A stretch of DNA of 8,257 nucleotides from Alphaproteobacteria bacterium (GCA_029881615.1 JAOUMF010000063.1:1-8257), one strand, 5' to 3'. Positions 1-6,241 are shown, counted from the first letter of the stretch. Program-made: numbers and translations. Notes: generated by a model from the letters alone, not told the origin.

Positions 1-534
1 AGCATGGTCGTGAATGGCGCGCAAGGCCTGTGTGCCGGTCTCCTCGTCGAAGGCAAGCTGGCTGGTCGTCGCCGCCACGCCGGCCTGCACCACCGAGGAC
101 ATGTTGTGATACCAGAGGTCGATACGCTCGTCGGGCCGGGTCCAGTCGGGCACCCAACCGAAATCCGCCGGATAGATATCGGTGGTATGGCGTTCCTCGA
201 ACCCATGCAGCTGGTCGGGACCGATAAAATGCATTTTGCCGCTCAGTGCGGTACGATAGCCCATCATCCGAAGGTAATGGGCGAAGGTCGCGACGGTGCT
301 GGGCAGATAGGCCGCGTTGTCGTAACCGCCGCAGCGCGAGACATACCGCCCGGTCATGAAGGCATAGCGCGCCGGCGTGCAGAGCGGGCTGTTGCAATAG
401 GCCGCATCGAAGCGAATACCCTCGCTCGCCAGCCGGTCGATGTTCGGGGTCCTGGCCGCCTGGCTGCCATAGCAGCCAACGGCGAAGGGATTCAACTGGT
501 CGGCCATGACGATCAGAATATTGCGGGCGGCCAT
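1..534 (-). CDS. betC: Choline-sulfatase, N-terminal part (cut by the left window edge)
   Basis: This enzyme hydrolyses choline-O-sulfate to choline and sulfate; in bacteria the choline usually feeds glycine betaine synthesis or carbon and sulfur supply. The visible 178 residues start at the ATG at 534. A GGAG Shine-Dalgarno sequence (543-546) lies 8 bases upstream. What identifies it is the alkaline-phosphatase-fold sulfatase start (NILIVMADQ, metal-ligand Asp12) and the formylglycine signature C52-T-P-A-R56. In that signature Cys52 would be converted to the catalytic formylglycine. The stretch SGKMHFIGPDQLHGFEER (98-115, with Lys100 and His102) and the following TTDIYPADFGW are typical of choline-sulfatases rather than general arylsulfatases. 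The family is usually about 500 residues, so roughly two thirds of the gene, including the later metal ligands, lies outside the window. No signal peptide is visible, so it should be cytoplasmic. It is divergent from the metalloprotease gene at 683. Family assignment is confident; the substrate is inferred from similarity. Confidence 0.9.
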   Translation of the reverse strand, partial: MAARNILIVMADQLNPFAVGCYGSQAARTPNIDRLASEGIRFDAAYCNSPLCTPARYAFMTGRYVSRCGGYDNAAYLPSTVATFAHYLRMMGYRTALSGKMHFIGPDQLHGFEERHTTDIYPADFGWVPDWTRPDERIDLWYHNMSSVVQAGVAATTSQLAFDEETGTQALRAIHDHA

Positions 535-666
535 GGAGCGGTCTCCGTGATTGTTGAACCTTGTGGCGCAGTATGGCCGCCGTCCCCGGCAGCTTGCTCG
601 CGCATCAGCGACGCCCAAATGCCGCCCGCGCGCAAACAGGAGGGGCTGGCATCCGGCGCCCCGCCA

Positions 667-672
667 TATTAT
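667..672 (+). promoter_or_regulatory. Possible -10 box (TATTAT) close to the zincin gene start
   Basis: TATTAT matches the sigma-70 -10 consensus at five of six positions and ends 10 bases before the ATG at 683. Transcription from it would begin at or next to the start codon, giving a leaderless or nearly leaderless mRNA. That would fit the absence of a Shine-Dalgarno sequence just before 683; the only AGGAGG-like run (638-645) is about 38 bases away. No convincing -35 box is seen 16-18 bases upstream, so this is a weak call. The rest of the 148-base divergent spacer (535-682) shows nothing else I can support. Confidence 0.3.
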
Positions 673-682
673 CCTTGCCCCG

Positions 683-1081
683 ATGAACAGTCTGCTCGCC
701 CCTACGCTGGACGATATCGAGGCGCTCGCCCGCGCCGCCTATGAATCAATTCCCGAAGCGCTGCGCCGCCATGTCGGGGACGTGGTGATTCGAATCGACG
801 AATTTCCCGACGAGGAAACCTGCCGCGATATGGAGCTGGAATCCAGCTTCGATCTGCTCGGTCTTTATCAGGGCGTATCGCTGGACCAGAAGGACGCCGT
901 CGGCAGCCGTCAGGAAGTCGACATGATTTTCCTCTACCGGCGGCCGTTGCTGGATTACTGGTGCGAGACCGGCGAGGAGTTGAGCCATCTGGTCCGCCAC
1001 GTGCTGATCCACGAAATCGGCCATCATTTCGGCTTGTCCGACGACGATATGGAAGCCCTGGAACGGCTGGTTGAGGAATAA
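683..1081 (+). CDS. Small zincin-like metalloprotease domain protein (metallopeptidase family of the DUF1025/Zincin_1 type)
   Basis: The protein has 132 residues and no signal peptide or membrane segment, so it is probably cytoplasmic. Its C-terminal helix carries H110-E-I-G-H-H-F-G-L-S-D120, an extended zinc motif HExxHxxGLxD. In it His110 and His114 would bind zinc and Glu111 would act as general base; Asp120 is a possible third ligand. A preceding conserved-looking segment (EVDMIFLYRRPLLDYW, 79-93) and the acidic N-terminal half match the small stand-alone zincin family common in actinobacteria and alphaproteobacteria, whose substrate I do not know to be established. I chose the ATG at 683, where family-like sequence (LDDIEALARAAYE) begins. 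The frame is open further upstream, to 551, but that stretch is Arg/Pro-rich and unlike a protein. The gene is followed by the ParD gene, which has its own promoter, so the two need not be co-transcribed. Fold and motif are clear; the biological role is unknown. Confidence 0.85.
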   Translation: MNSLLAPTLDDIEALARAAYESIPEALRRHVGDVVIRIDEFPDEETCRDMELESSFDLLGLYQGVSLDQKDAVGSRQEVDMIFLYRRPLLDYWCETGEELSHLVRHVLIHEIGHHFGLSDDDMEALERLVEE

Positions 1082-1106
1082 GGCCCATGGATGCCACCGA
1101 TAAGGG

Positions 1107-1125
1107 CATAAATTGACATAAATTG
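1107..1125 (+). repeat. Tandem 9-base direct repeat, CATAAATTG twice, 10-base period
   Basis: CATAAATTG occurs at 1107-1115 and again, identically, at 1117-1125, separated by a single A. The 10-base period places both copies on the same face of the DNA helix, and the pair covers the -35 box (1113-1118) of the ParD promoter. The tract is notably AT-rich in a GC-rich region. ParD-type antitoxins bind their own promoter, so this is a reasonable candidate operator. That role is inference, since ribbon-helix-helix operators may be direct or inverted repeats. Confidence 0.55.
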
Positions 1126-1141
1126 GCTTTTTCGATACATT
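1113..1141 (+). promoter_or_regulatory. Strong sigma-70 promoter of the ParD-like gene
   Basis: A perfect -35 box TTGACA (1113-1118) is followed after exactly 17 bases by TACATT (1136-1141), a four-of-six match to TATAAT. Initiation would be expected near 1148. That is immediately before the Shine-Dalgarno run GGGGAGG (1149-1155), which lies 9 bases upstream of the ATG at 1165. The fit of promoter, start point, ribosome site and gene is unusually good for a GC-rich genome. Confidence 0.7.
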
Positions 1142-1164
1142 TGATAGCGGGGAGGCCAGTTATC

Positions 1165-1407
1165 ATGAATGTATCTTTAACGCCGCGTCTGGTTGAATAT
1201 GTTCGCCAGAAAGTCGATGCCGGACTCTATGGATCATCCAGCGAAGTTATCCGCGCCGCATTGCGCCTGATGGAAGAGCGCGACCGCCAGCGAGAAGCCG
1301 CCCTTGTCGCGTTACGCGGCGAGGAACAGCAATCGCCCGATCACGCCGTCATCGATCCGGTAGATCTGTTCGATAAATTGAAGAATGCCGTCGGCGGCCG
1401 GGTGTGA
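1165..1407 (+). CDS. parD: ParD-like ribbon-helix-helix antitoxin, no adjacent parE
   Basis: This 80-residue protein resembles type II antitoxins of the ParD family. Residues 1-8 (MNVSLTPR) form the DNA-binding beta strand. Residues 9-37 contain the two helices, with the typical turn GLYGSSSEVIRAALRLMEERD (20-40), Gly23-Ser-Ser-Ser-Glu and Arg30 being family hallmarks. The tail (41-80) is charged and would be the toxin-binding part; it ends DLFDKLKNAVGGRV. Length is normal for the family, so the gene looks intact. The ATG at 1165 is chosen because GGGGAGG lies 9 bases upstream and because the ribbon begins there. In known systems parE follows or overlaps parD, but here the convergent metW gene ends 10 bases downstream, so no toxin gene is present at this site. 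It could be a solitary antitoxin, a remnant of a pair, or a small stand-alone repressor. Confidence 0.85.
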   Translation: MNVSLTPRLVEYVRQKVDAGLYGSSSEVIRAALRLMEERDRQREAALVALRGEEQQSPDHAVIDPVDLFDKLKNAVGGRV

Positions 1408-1417
1408 CGGGGGTTTT

Positions 1418-2041
1418 CTAGCCCCGCCGCAGCAGGAATACCGCCTGTTCGGCCATGATGTTGGCCAGCGCGCTGGTGGCGGTCACGCCCATCGGGCGGC
1501 CCTTGCCGTTTAGCGCCAGGCCGCGTTCAACATGCAGATTCATCTCGTGCGACAGATCCACGAAGTCGCGGATCGTGCAGAAATGAATGTTGGGCGTATC
1601 GTACCATTTATGCGGCAGATTATCGGTAACCGGCATGCGGCCGTTCCAGGCCAGGCTCATCCGCACCCGCCAATAACCGAAATTGGGGAAGGATATGATC
1701 GACCGCCGGCCGATCCGCGCCATGTGGTCCAGCACGATTTGCGGATTGCGCGTCGCCTGCAGGGTCTGGCTTAGAATCACGTAATCGAAGGCGTCGGACG
1801 GGTAATCCTTGAGATCGGTATCGGCGTCGCCCTGGATCGCCGACAGGCCGTTGCGCACACAGGCATTCACACCGGCCTGGCTTAACTCTATCCCGCGCCC
1901 GTCGACGCCCTTGGTCTTCCACAGATGTTGCAGCAGCGCGCCGTCGCCACAGCCCACATCCAGCACCCGGCTGGAGGGCTCCACCATATCGGCGATCAGT
2001 TGCAGATCGACGCGGATCGAGGGGGTTGAACCGCTTATCAT
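1418..2041 (-). CDS. metW: MetW, methyltransferase-like methionine biosynthesis protein
   Basis: MetW is a class I SAM-methyltransferase-fold protein that accompanies MetX in many proteobacteria and is needed with it for homoserine acylation; its exact biochemical contribution is less well defined than that of MetX. The 207-residue protein shows motif [10 protein letters not shown] (26-34), an acidic residue after strand 2 in GIELS (Glu52), [11 protein letters not shown] (85-95), and the family-typical [11 protein letters not shown] (117-127) and [14 protein letters not shown] (143-156). The start codon overlaps the metX stop as ATGA (2038-2041), indicating translational coupling, and AAGGG (2051-2055) lies 9 bases upstream. 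The gene ends just 10 bases from the convergent parD-like gene. Length and motifs are normal for the family. Confidence 0.95.
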   Translation of the reverse strand: MISGSTPSIRVDLQLIADMVEPSSRVLDVGCGDGALLQHLWKTKGVDGRGIELSQAGVNACVRNGLSAIQGDADTDLKDYPSDAFDYVILSQTLQATRNPQIVLDHMARIGRRSIISFPNFGYWRVRMSLAWNGRMPVTDNLPHKWYDTPNIHFCTIRDFVDLSHEMNLHVERGLALNGKGRPMGVTATSALANIMAEQAVFLLRRG

Positions 2042-3183
2042 CGGTTAAGGCCCTTATGTTCGGCGCATCCGTTCAGGAAACCGCCCAGAACGTCGCGAAA
2101 TTCCGGTTCGTCCAGCAGGAAGGCGTCATGCCCCTTGTCCGAGTCGATCTCGACGAAGCTGACATTGGCCGCCACCGCGTTCAGCGCATGCACGACGGCG
2201 CGGCTTTCCGGCGTCGGGAACAGCCAGTCGCTGGTGAAGGATACCAGACAGAAACGCACGGGCGTGTTCTCGAAGGCCGCCGGCAGCGAGCCGAATTCCG
2301 CCGCCAGATCGAAATAATCCATGGCCCGGGTAATGTAGAGATAGGAATTCGCGTCGAAACGCTCGACAAAGGTGATGCCCTGATGGCGCAAATAGCTTTC
2401 CACCTGGAAATCGGCGTCGAACCCGAAGGTCAGCGTTTCGCGATCCTGCAGGTTACGCCCGAATTTCCGATGCAGCGCGGTTTCCGACAGATAGGTGATA
2501 TGCGCGGCCATGCGCGCCACCGCCAGGCCCCGCCGCGGGTTGGTGCTGTGGGACAGGTAATCGCCGCCATGCCAGTCGGGGTCGGCCATGATGGCCTGGC
2601 GCCCAACCTCGTGGAAGGCGATGTTTTGCGCCGAATGGCGCGCCGCACCGGCGACCGGGATGGCCGCGAAAACCCGCTCGGGATAGCGCGCCGCCCAATC
2701 CAGAACCTGCATCGCCCCCATCGAGCCGCCAATCACCGCGAAAAGCTGGTCGATGCCCAGATGGTCGATCAGCATGCGCTGGGCCCGAACCATGTCGGCG
2801 ATGGTGATGACCGGAAAGTTCAGGCCGTACGGCTTGCCGGTTGCCGGGTCGGTTTCTTTCGGTCCCACCGTGCCGAGACATCCGCCGATCACGTTCGCGC
2901 AGATGATGAAATACCGGTCCGTATCCATCGGTTTCCCCGGTCCCACCATCTGGTCCCACCAGCCGGCCTTGCCGGTGACAGGGTGGGTTTCGGCGACGAA
3001 CTGGTCGCCGGTCAACGCATGGCAGATAAGGATGGCGTTGGACTTGTCGGCGTTCAGTTCACCATAGGTCTGGTAGGCGAGCGGGAACGGTCCCAGCTCG
3101 ACACCGCAATCGAGGCGGAGCTTCCCATTCTTCCCAAGCTCGATATGCTGGCCCGGAAGCGATTTGGATTCGGTCGTTGGCAT
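2038..3183 (-). CDS. metX: MetX, homoserine O-acyltransferase (acetyltransferase type)
   Basis: MetX is an alpha/beta-hydrolase-fold enzyme that acylates homoserine, classically from acetyl-CoA, as the first committed step of methionine synthesis; some MetX proteins use succinyl-CoA and I cannot decide which from sequence alone. Counting from the ATG at 3183 (381 residues), the triad is Ser154 in GGSMG, Asp319 in FTSDW and His352 in KGHDAF. Other family blocks are CHALTGDQ (54-61), [18 protein letters not shown] (75-92) and [12 protein letters not shown] (97-108). Length is typical. The start is uncertain: the frame stays open to a TTG at 3219, which would add 12 residues ([12 protein letters not shown]). 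That TTG has a well-placed AGGAAG 6 bases upstream (3226-3231), whereas the ATG at 3183 has no clear ribosome site. I prefer the ATG because the extension does not look like MetX sequence. It overlaps metW by 4 bases and is divergent from the aromatic operon. Confidence 0.95.
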   Translation of the reverse strand: MPTTESKSLPGQHIELGKNGKLRLDCGVELGPFPLAYQTYGELNADKSNAILICHALTGDQFVAETHPVTGKAGWWDQMVGPGKPMDTDRYFIICANVIGGCLGTVGPKETDPATGKPYGLNFPVITIADMVRAQRMLIDHLGIDQLFAVIGGSMGAMQVLDWAARYPERVFAAIPVAGAARHSAQNIAFHEVGRQAIMADPDWHGGDYLSHSTNPRRGLAVARMAAHITYLSETALHRKFGRNLQDRETLTFGFDADFQVESYLRHQGITFVERFDANSYLYITRAMDYFDLAAEFGSLPAAFENTPVRFCLVSFTSDWLFPTPESRAVVHALNAVAANVSFVEIDSDKGHDAFLLDEPEFRDVLGGFLNGCAEHKGLNR

Positions 3184-3216
3184 GGCCAAATAGCTAAGGT
3201 TGTAGCAAGGGCACGT

Positions 3217-3231
3217 CAATCATTTCTTCCT
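3217..3231 (-). promoter_or_regulatory. Shine-Dalgarno AGGAAG serving either an upstream TTG start of metX or a 9-codon leader ORF
   Basis: Read on the minus strand, AGGAAG (3231-3226) stands 6 bases before TTG (3219-3217), which is in frame with metX, and 2 bases before ATG (3223-3221). The ATG opens a different frame encoding MIDVPLLQP and stopping at 3194, 10 bases before the metX ATG at 3183. So the site either sets a longer MetX N-terminus or drives a tiny upstream ORF. A TTGACG at 3214-3219 could instead be a -35 box, in which case the site would not be transcribed from that promoter. The sequence does not settle which. Confidence 0.4.
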
Positions 3232-3240
3232 GCGGGGGCC

Positions 3241-3260
3241 CTGTCGGCAAATGCTGACAG
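3241..3260. promoter_or_regulatory. 20-base palindrome in the metX / chorismate mutase divergent spacer, candidate operator
   Basis: The arms CTGTCGGC (3241-3248) and GCTGACAG (3253-3260) are complementary at seven of eight positions, with a G-T pair at the sixth, around the 4-base centre AAAT. The right arm covers the -35 box of the plus-strand promoter, the usual place for a repressor site. As RNA it could fold into an 8-bp hairpin, but neither strand has a T-run after it, so it is not a good intrinsic terminator. Which regulator might bind is unknown; it lies between methionine and aromatic genes and could serve either or both. Confidence 0.5.
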
Positions 3261-3282
3261 CCCGCCGGCAAACTGCTAATAA
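3254..3282 (+). promoter_or_regulatory. Candidate sigma-70 promoter of the chorismate mutase-hisC-tyrA operon
   Basis: CTGACA (3254-3259) matches the -35 consensus at five of six positions. It is followed after 17 bases by TAATAA (3277-3282), preceded by TG at 3274-3275 as in an extended -10 element. Transcription would start near 3289, leaving a leader of about 35 bases before the ATG at 3325. I see no leader peptide or attenuator in that leader. Confidence 0.5.
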
Positions 3283-3324
3283 CGCAATCTTTCGGGGACC
3301 TAACAGGGTAAGCATCAAGAAAAC

Positions 3325-4161
3325 ATGGAAAAGATGAAGCCAAACCTGGACGATTTGCGCCGGGAAATCGACGAGATCGACACGTCGCTGCACGATCTTA
3401 TCATGCGGCGCGCGGCCATTGTTGAACAAGTCGCCGAGGCCAAGGGTCCCCAGCTGGATTCCGGCATGAGGCCGGGGCGCGAGGCAAGAATCCTGCGGCG
3501 CCTGGCGGCGCGCCATGAAGGTCATTTCGGGCGCGGGTCACTGTTGCGGATCTGGCGGGAAATCGTCTCGACGCTGACCGCGATGCAGGGCCCTTACAGC
3601 GTTGCCGTTTTCACCGATGATTCCGATGGTTTGTGGGACCTCACCCGGGACCATTTTGGCAGCTATACAAGCCTTTCCAGCTGCGCCACCCGGCGCGAGG
3701 TGGTGGCCGGAGTCGCCGATGGAAACTGGACCCACGGTGTGTTGCCCTATCCCACCGAAACCGACGACCGGCCCTGGTGGGACGGTCTTTGGTCGCCCGA
3801 TGCGCCGCGGGTTGTGCTGCGCCTGCCCTTTGTCGAACCGGGTAATGTGCGTGACCGCGGCGTTTCGGCGCTGGTTATCGCCCGCGTCCCGCCGGAACCC
3901 AGTGACGACGACCGCAGCCTGCTGTTAATGGAAACCACGGTTGAAGTGCGTCGGCCGGTAATCGGCGAATTGCTGACGTCGGCCGGGCTTGAAGGCGAGA
4001 ATATTTGCGCCGCCGCCGATGGCACGACCCAGTATCTGGCAGAGGTTGCCGGGTTTCTGGAAAACAGCGACGACCGCCTGGCCAAGCTGGCGAAACAAAA
4101 GAATATCGAGCGAGTTCGGGTAATAGGATCCTATCCGGTGCCGCTCGACGGGAATTCCTGA
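3325..4161 (+). CDS. AroQ-type chorismate mutase with a long C-terminal region resembling a shortened prephenate dehydratase plus ACT domain
   Basis: The N-terminal domain (about 1-90) is an AroQ chorismate mutase, converting chorismate to prephenate. Aligning by eye with the E. coli P-protein, the active-site residues are present: Arg12, Arg29, Lys40, Arg52-Glu53 and Gln88. A free-standing AroQ enzyme would end there, but this protein has 278 residues. Residues 91-145 (YSVAVFTDD..., DHFG at 109-112, then ADGNWTHGVLPYPTE) echo the first lobe of prephenate dehydratase, where one finds a glycine-rich GPEGTFSH and then GxADYGVVPIENS. The roughly 80-residue catalytic second lobe and the Thr-Arg-Phe catalytic motif are absent. 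VSALVIAR (180-187) stands where the TRF strand should be. Residues 196-275 resemble an ACT domain, ending RVRVIGSYPVPL as P-proteins do. Dehydratase activity is therefore unlikely; a regulatory role is inferred. ATG 3325 has only a weak ribosome site, and ATG 3334 is an alternative. hisC follows after 15 bases. Confidence 0.85.
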   Translation: MEKMKPNLDDLRREIDEIDTSLHDLIMRRAAIVEQVAEAKGPQLDSGMRPGREARILRRLAARHEGHFGRGSLLRIWREIVSTLTAMQGPYSVAVFTDDSDGLWDLTRDHFGSYTSLSSCATRREVVAGVADGNWTHGVLPYPTETDDRPWWDGLWSPDAPRVVLRLPFVEPGNVRDRGVSALVIARVPPEPSDDDRSLLLMETTVEVRRPVIGELLTSAGLEGENICAAADGTTQYLAEVAGFLENSDDRLAKLAKQKNIERVRVIGSYPVPLDGNS

Positions 4162-4176
4162 CGGAAGGGATTGAAA

Positions 4177-5265
4177 ATGACGTCACCCACCCCGCGTTCG
4201 GGCATCATGGATATCGCGCCCTATGTTGGCGGCAGCCACGCCGTACCGGGCGTTGACAAGGTTATCGTGCTGTCGGCCAATGAAAACCCGCTTGGGCCAA
4301 GCCCGAAGGCCAGGGAAGCCTATGCCGCCTTGGCCGACGAACTGCATCGCTATCCCGAGGGCGCCGCGGTGGCATTGCGTCGGGCGATCGGCAAGCGTTT
4401 CAAACTGGACCCGGAGCGTATTGTCTGCGGCGCGGGTTCCGACGAATTGATCTCGCTGTTGATCAAGGCTTATGCCGGGCCGGGCGACGAGGTGCTGTAC
4501 AGCCAGCATGGTTTCCTGATGTACGCCATTTCGGCGAAGGCCGCGGGCGCCACGCCGGTTACCGCGCCGGAAAAGAACCTGACCGCCGATGTCGATGCGC
4601 TGCTGGCGCATGTGACCGAAAACACCAGAATGCTGTTTCTGGCGAACCCGAACAACCCGACCGGAACCTGTCTTTCCGCTTCGGAAATGCGGCGCCTGCG
4701 CGATAATCTGCGCGACGATGTGCTGTTGGTCATCGACGCGGCCTACGCCGAATATGTCGGCGCCGAGGATTACAACGCGGGCGAGGATCTGGCGGGCAGC
4801 TGCGATAATGTGGTGATGCTGCGGACCTTTTCAAAAATCTTCGGTCTGGCGTCCCAGCGGCTTGGCTGGGCTTACGGGCCGGCGGCGATCATCGACGTGC
4901 TGAACCGGGTACGCGGGCCCTTCAACATCACCGCATCGGCCCAGGCGGCGGGAATCGCGGCGGTCGAGGACATAGCGCATGTCGAGGCCAGCCGCGCCCA
5001 TAACGACCGCTGGATGGCGTGGTTGACCCAGCAGCTTGGCGGGCTGGGGGTGGAAGTGCCGCCATCGGCCGGCAATTTCATCCTGGCGCGGTTTGCCGAC
5101 AAGGCCGGCGCCGACGCGGCCTATGCGCATTTGATGTCGCGCGGCATCATCACGCGGCTGATGGGCGGCTACGGCCTGCCCGAATCGATCCGCATCACGA
5201 TCGGCCTGGAAGATGAAAACCGGGCGCTGGTCGATGCGCTGGCCGAACATCTGGGGGCGTCATGA
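4177..5265 (+). CDS. hisC: HisC-type PLP aminotransferase (histidinol-phosphate / aromatic amino acid)
   Basis: This fold type I aminotransferase of 362 residues belongs to the HisC family. Landmarks are SANENPLGPSP (33-43), the tyrosine-rich small-domain segment, NPNNPTGT (157-164, with Asn160), Asp187 in VIDAAYAEY pairing with the PLP ring nitrogen, and the Schiff-base Lys220 in TFSKIFGLASQRLGW. Arg228 binds the phosphate, and Arg339 in ESIRITIG binds the substrate carboxylate. The family makes histidinol phosphate from imidazole-acetol phosphate, but HisC proteins encoded beside tyrA commonly also transaminate 4-hydroxyphenylpyruvate, phenylpyruvate or prephenate; position between chorismate mutase and TyrA favours that role here. 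I chose the ATG at 4177, which has AAGGGA (4165-4170) 6 bases upstream, over the in-frame TTG at 4171. It overlaps tyrA by 4 bases (ATGA), so the two are translationally coupled. Whether it is the only HisC in the genome cannot be seen. Confidence 0.93.
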   Translation: MTSPTPRSGIMDIAPYVGGSHAVPGVDKVIVLSANENPLGPSPKAREAYAALADELHRYPEGAAVALRRAIGKRFKLDPERIVCGAGSDELISLLIKAYAGPGDEVLYSQHGFLMYAISAKAAGATPVTAPEKNLTADVDALLAHVTENTRMLFLANPNNPTGTCLSASEMRRLRDNLRDDVLLVIDAAYAEYVGAEDYNAGEDLAGSCDNVVMLRTFSKIFGLASQRLGWAYGPAAIIDVLNRVRGPFNITASAQAAGIAAVEDIAHVEASRAHNDRWMAWLTQQLGGLGVEVPPSAGNFILARFADKAGADAAYAHLMSRGIITRLMGGYGLPESIRITIGLEDENRALVDALAEHLGAS

Positions 5266-6233
5266 GCGACCTTCTGTTTGAACGGGTCGCGCTGATCGGG
5301 CTCGGGCTCGAAGGTTCCTCGCTCGGCCATGTGATGAAGCGCGAGGGGCTGGCCGGCCATATCGCCGGCTGCGCGCGGACCCAGGCTACCCTGGACAAGG
5401 CGATGGAGTTGGGCTTCGTCGACAGCGTGGATGCCGACCCGGCCGTGGCCGTGGCGGATGCCGATCTCGTGATTCTCTGCACCCCGGTCAGCACCTTCGG
5501 CGATCTCGCCGCGAAATTCGGACCGGCGCTGAAGCCCGGCGCCATCGTTACCGACGTGGGCTCGGTCAAGCGCGCGGTGATTCGCGATGTCGGGCCGCAC
5601 ATTCCCGACGGCGTCCATTTCGTGCCGGGCCACCCCATCGCGGGCACCGAACTGTCGGGGCCGGAAGCGGGCTTTGCGGCGATGTTCGAACATCGCTACT
5701 GCATTCTGACGCCGCCGCCGGGCACCGATGCGCGCGCCATAGAAATGGTCGCCGAGCTTTGGCGCCGGGCGGGCAGCATGGTCGATGTGATGGACGCCAA
5801 TCATCACGATCGCGTGCTGGCCATCACCTCGCATCTGCCGCATCTTATCGCCTATACCATTGTGGGCACGGCGGCCGATCTGGAGACCCAGCTTCGGCGC
5901 GAGGATGCCGAAAGCGGCGACGTGGTGGAAACCCGCGAAGTGATCAAATATTCCGCTGGCGGTTTCCGCGATTTTACCCGCATCGCCGGGTCCGATCCGA
6001 TCATGTGGCGCGACGTGTTCCTGAATAACCGCGAGGCCGTGCTGGAGATGCTGGGCCGGTTTTCCGAGGACCTGACGGCGCTGCAGCGGGCCATACGCTG
6101 GGGCGAGGGCGAGACGCTGGAAGGCTGGTTCCGCCACACCCGGGAAATTCGCCGCGGTGTGGTTGAGATGGGTCAGGCCGGGCAGTTCATCGCCACCGAG
6201 GAAGACGACGACGCAAAAAAGGGCGACGACTGA
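5262..6233 (+). CDS. tyrA: TyrA, prephenate/arogenate (cyclohexadienyl) dehydrogenase
   Basis: The enzyme oxidatively decarboxylates prephenate and/or arogenate on the way to tyrosine. The 323-residue protein has an N-terminal Rossmann motif GLGLEGSSLG (13-22), VILCTPVS (70-77), TDVGSVK (97-103) and the catalytic GHPIAGTELSGP (123-134, His124). An all-helical C-terminal domain follows, with NHHDRVLAITSHLPHLIA (180-197) and GGFRDFTRIAGSDPIMWRD (233-251), which carry conserved His and Arg residues for substrate binding. There is no chorismate mutase or ACT domain in this protein; the mutase is separately encoded two genes upstream. The residue closing strand 2 (GCARTQ, 36-41) is Ala rather than the Asp typical of NAD users, so NADP use is possible, as inference only. 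The C-terminus is a short highly charged tail (EEDDDAKKGDD). A GGGGG run (5253-5257) inside hisC lies 4 bases before the ATG. The genus of substrates (prephenate versus arogenate) cannot be fixed from sequence; the symbol tyrC is used for some relatives. Confidence 0.95.
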   Translation: MSDLLFERVALIGLGLEGSSLGHVMKREGLAGHIAGCARTQATLDKAMELGFVDSVDADPAVAVADADLVILCTPVSTFGDLAAKFGPALKPGAIVTDVGSVKRAVIRDVGPHIPDGVHFVPGHPIAGTELSGPEAGFAAMFEHRYCILTPPPGTDARAIEMVAELWRRAGSMVDVMDANHHDRVLAITSHLPHLIAYTIVGTAADLETQLRREDAESGDVVETREVIKYSAGGFRDFTRIAGSDPIMWRDVFLNNREAVLEMLGRFSEDLTALQRAIRWGEGETLEGWFRHTREIRRGVVEMGQAGQFIATEEDDDAKKGDD

Positions 6234-6241
6234 ATTCCATC

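Noticed and set aside
642..662. Inverted repeat GGGGC ... GCCCC in the betC / zincin spacer
   Set aside because: A 5-bp GC stem with an 11-base loop is expected by chance here and has no T-run or clear relation to a promoter.
4..744. A 246-codon plus-strand open frame across the left edge
   Set aside because: The minus strand encodes an unmistakable choline-sulfatase with its CTPAR signature in this stretch, and the plus frame runs on through the intergenic spacer into the zincin gene out of frame.
1408..1426. Possible bidirectional terminator between the parD-like gene and metW (CGGGG ... CCCCG)
   Set aside because: Only a 5-bp stem with a 9-base loop, no T-run after it on either strand, and the metW stop codon lies in the loop. 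It may be chance in GC-rich DNA.
3184..3219. metX promoter with -35 TTGACG at 3214-3219
   Set aside because: The hexamer at 17 bases' distance (TAGCTA) matches the -10 consensus at only two positions, and better-looking hexamers fall at the wrong spacing.
2026..3279. A 417-codon plus-strand open frame opposite metX
   Set aside because: It is antisense to a clear MetX, is rich in Arg, Gly and His like a reverse-frame translation, and shows no recognisable motif. High G/C at third positions keeps such frames open.
3184..3324. SAM-II type riboswitch upstream of metX, as seen in some alphaproteobacteria
   Set aside because: I looked on the minus strand for the conserved pseudoknot segments, including the AGCTAAA-AAGG-like 3' part. 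Only AGCTA is present, without the matching stem, so there is no support.
5169..6137. A 322-codon minus-strand open frame opposite tyrA
   Set aside because: It is a mirror frame of TyrA with no family resemblance and biased Arg/Ala/His composition; TyrA has all its motifs on the plus strand.
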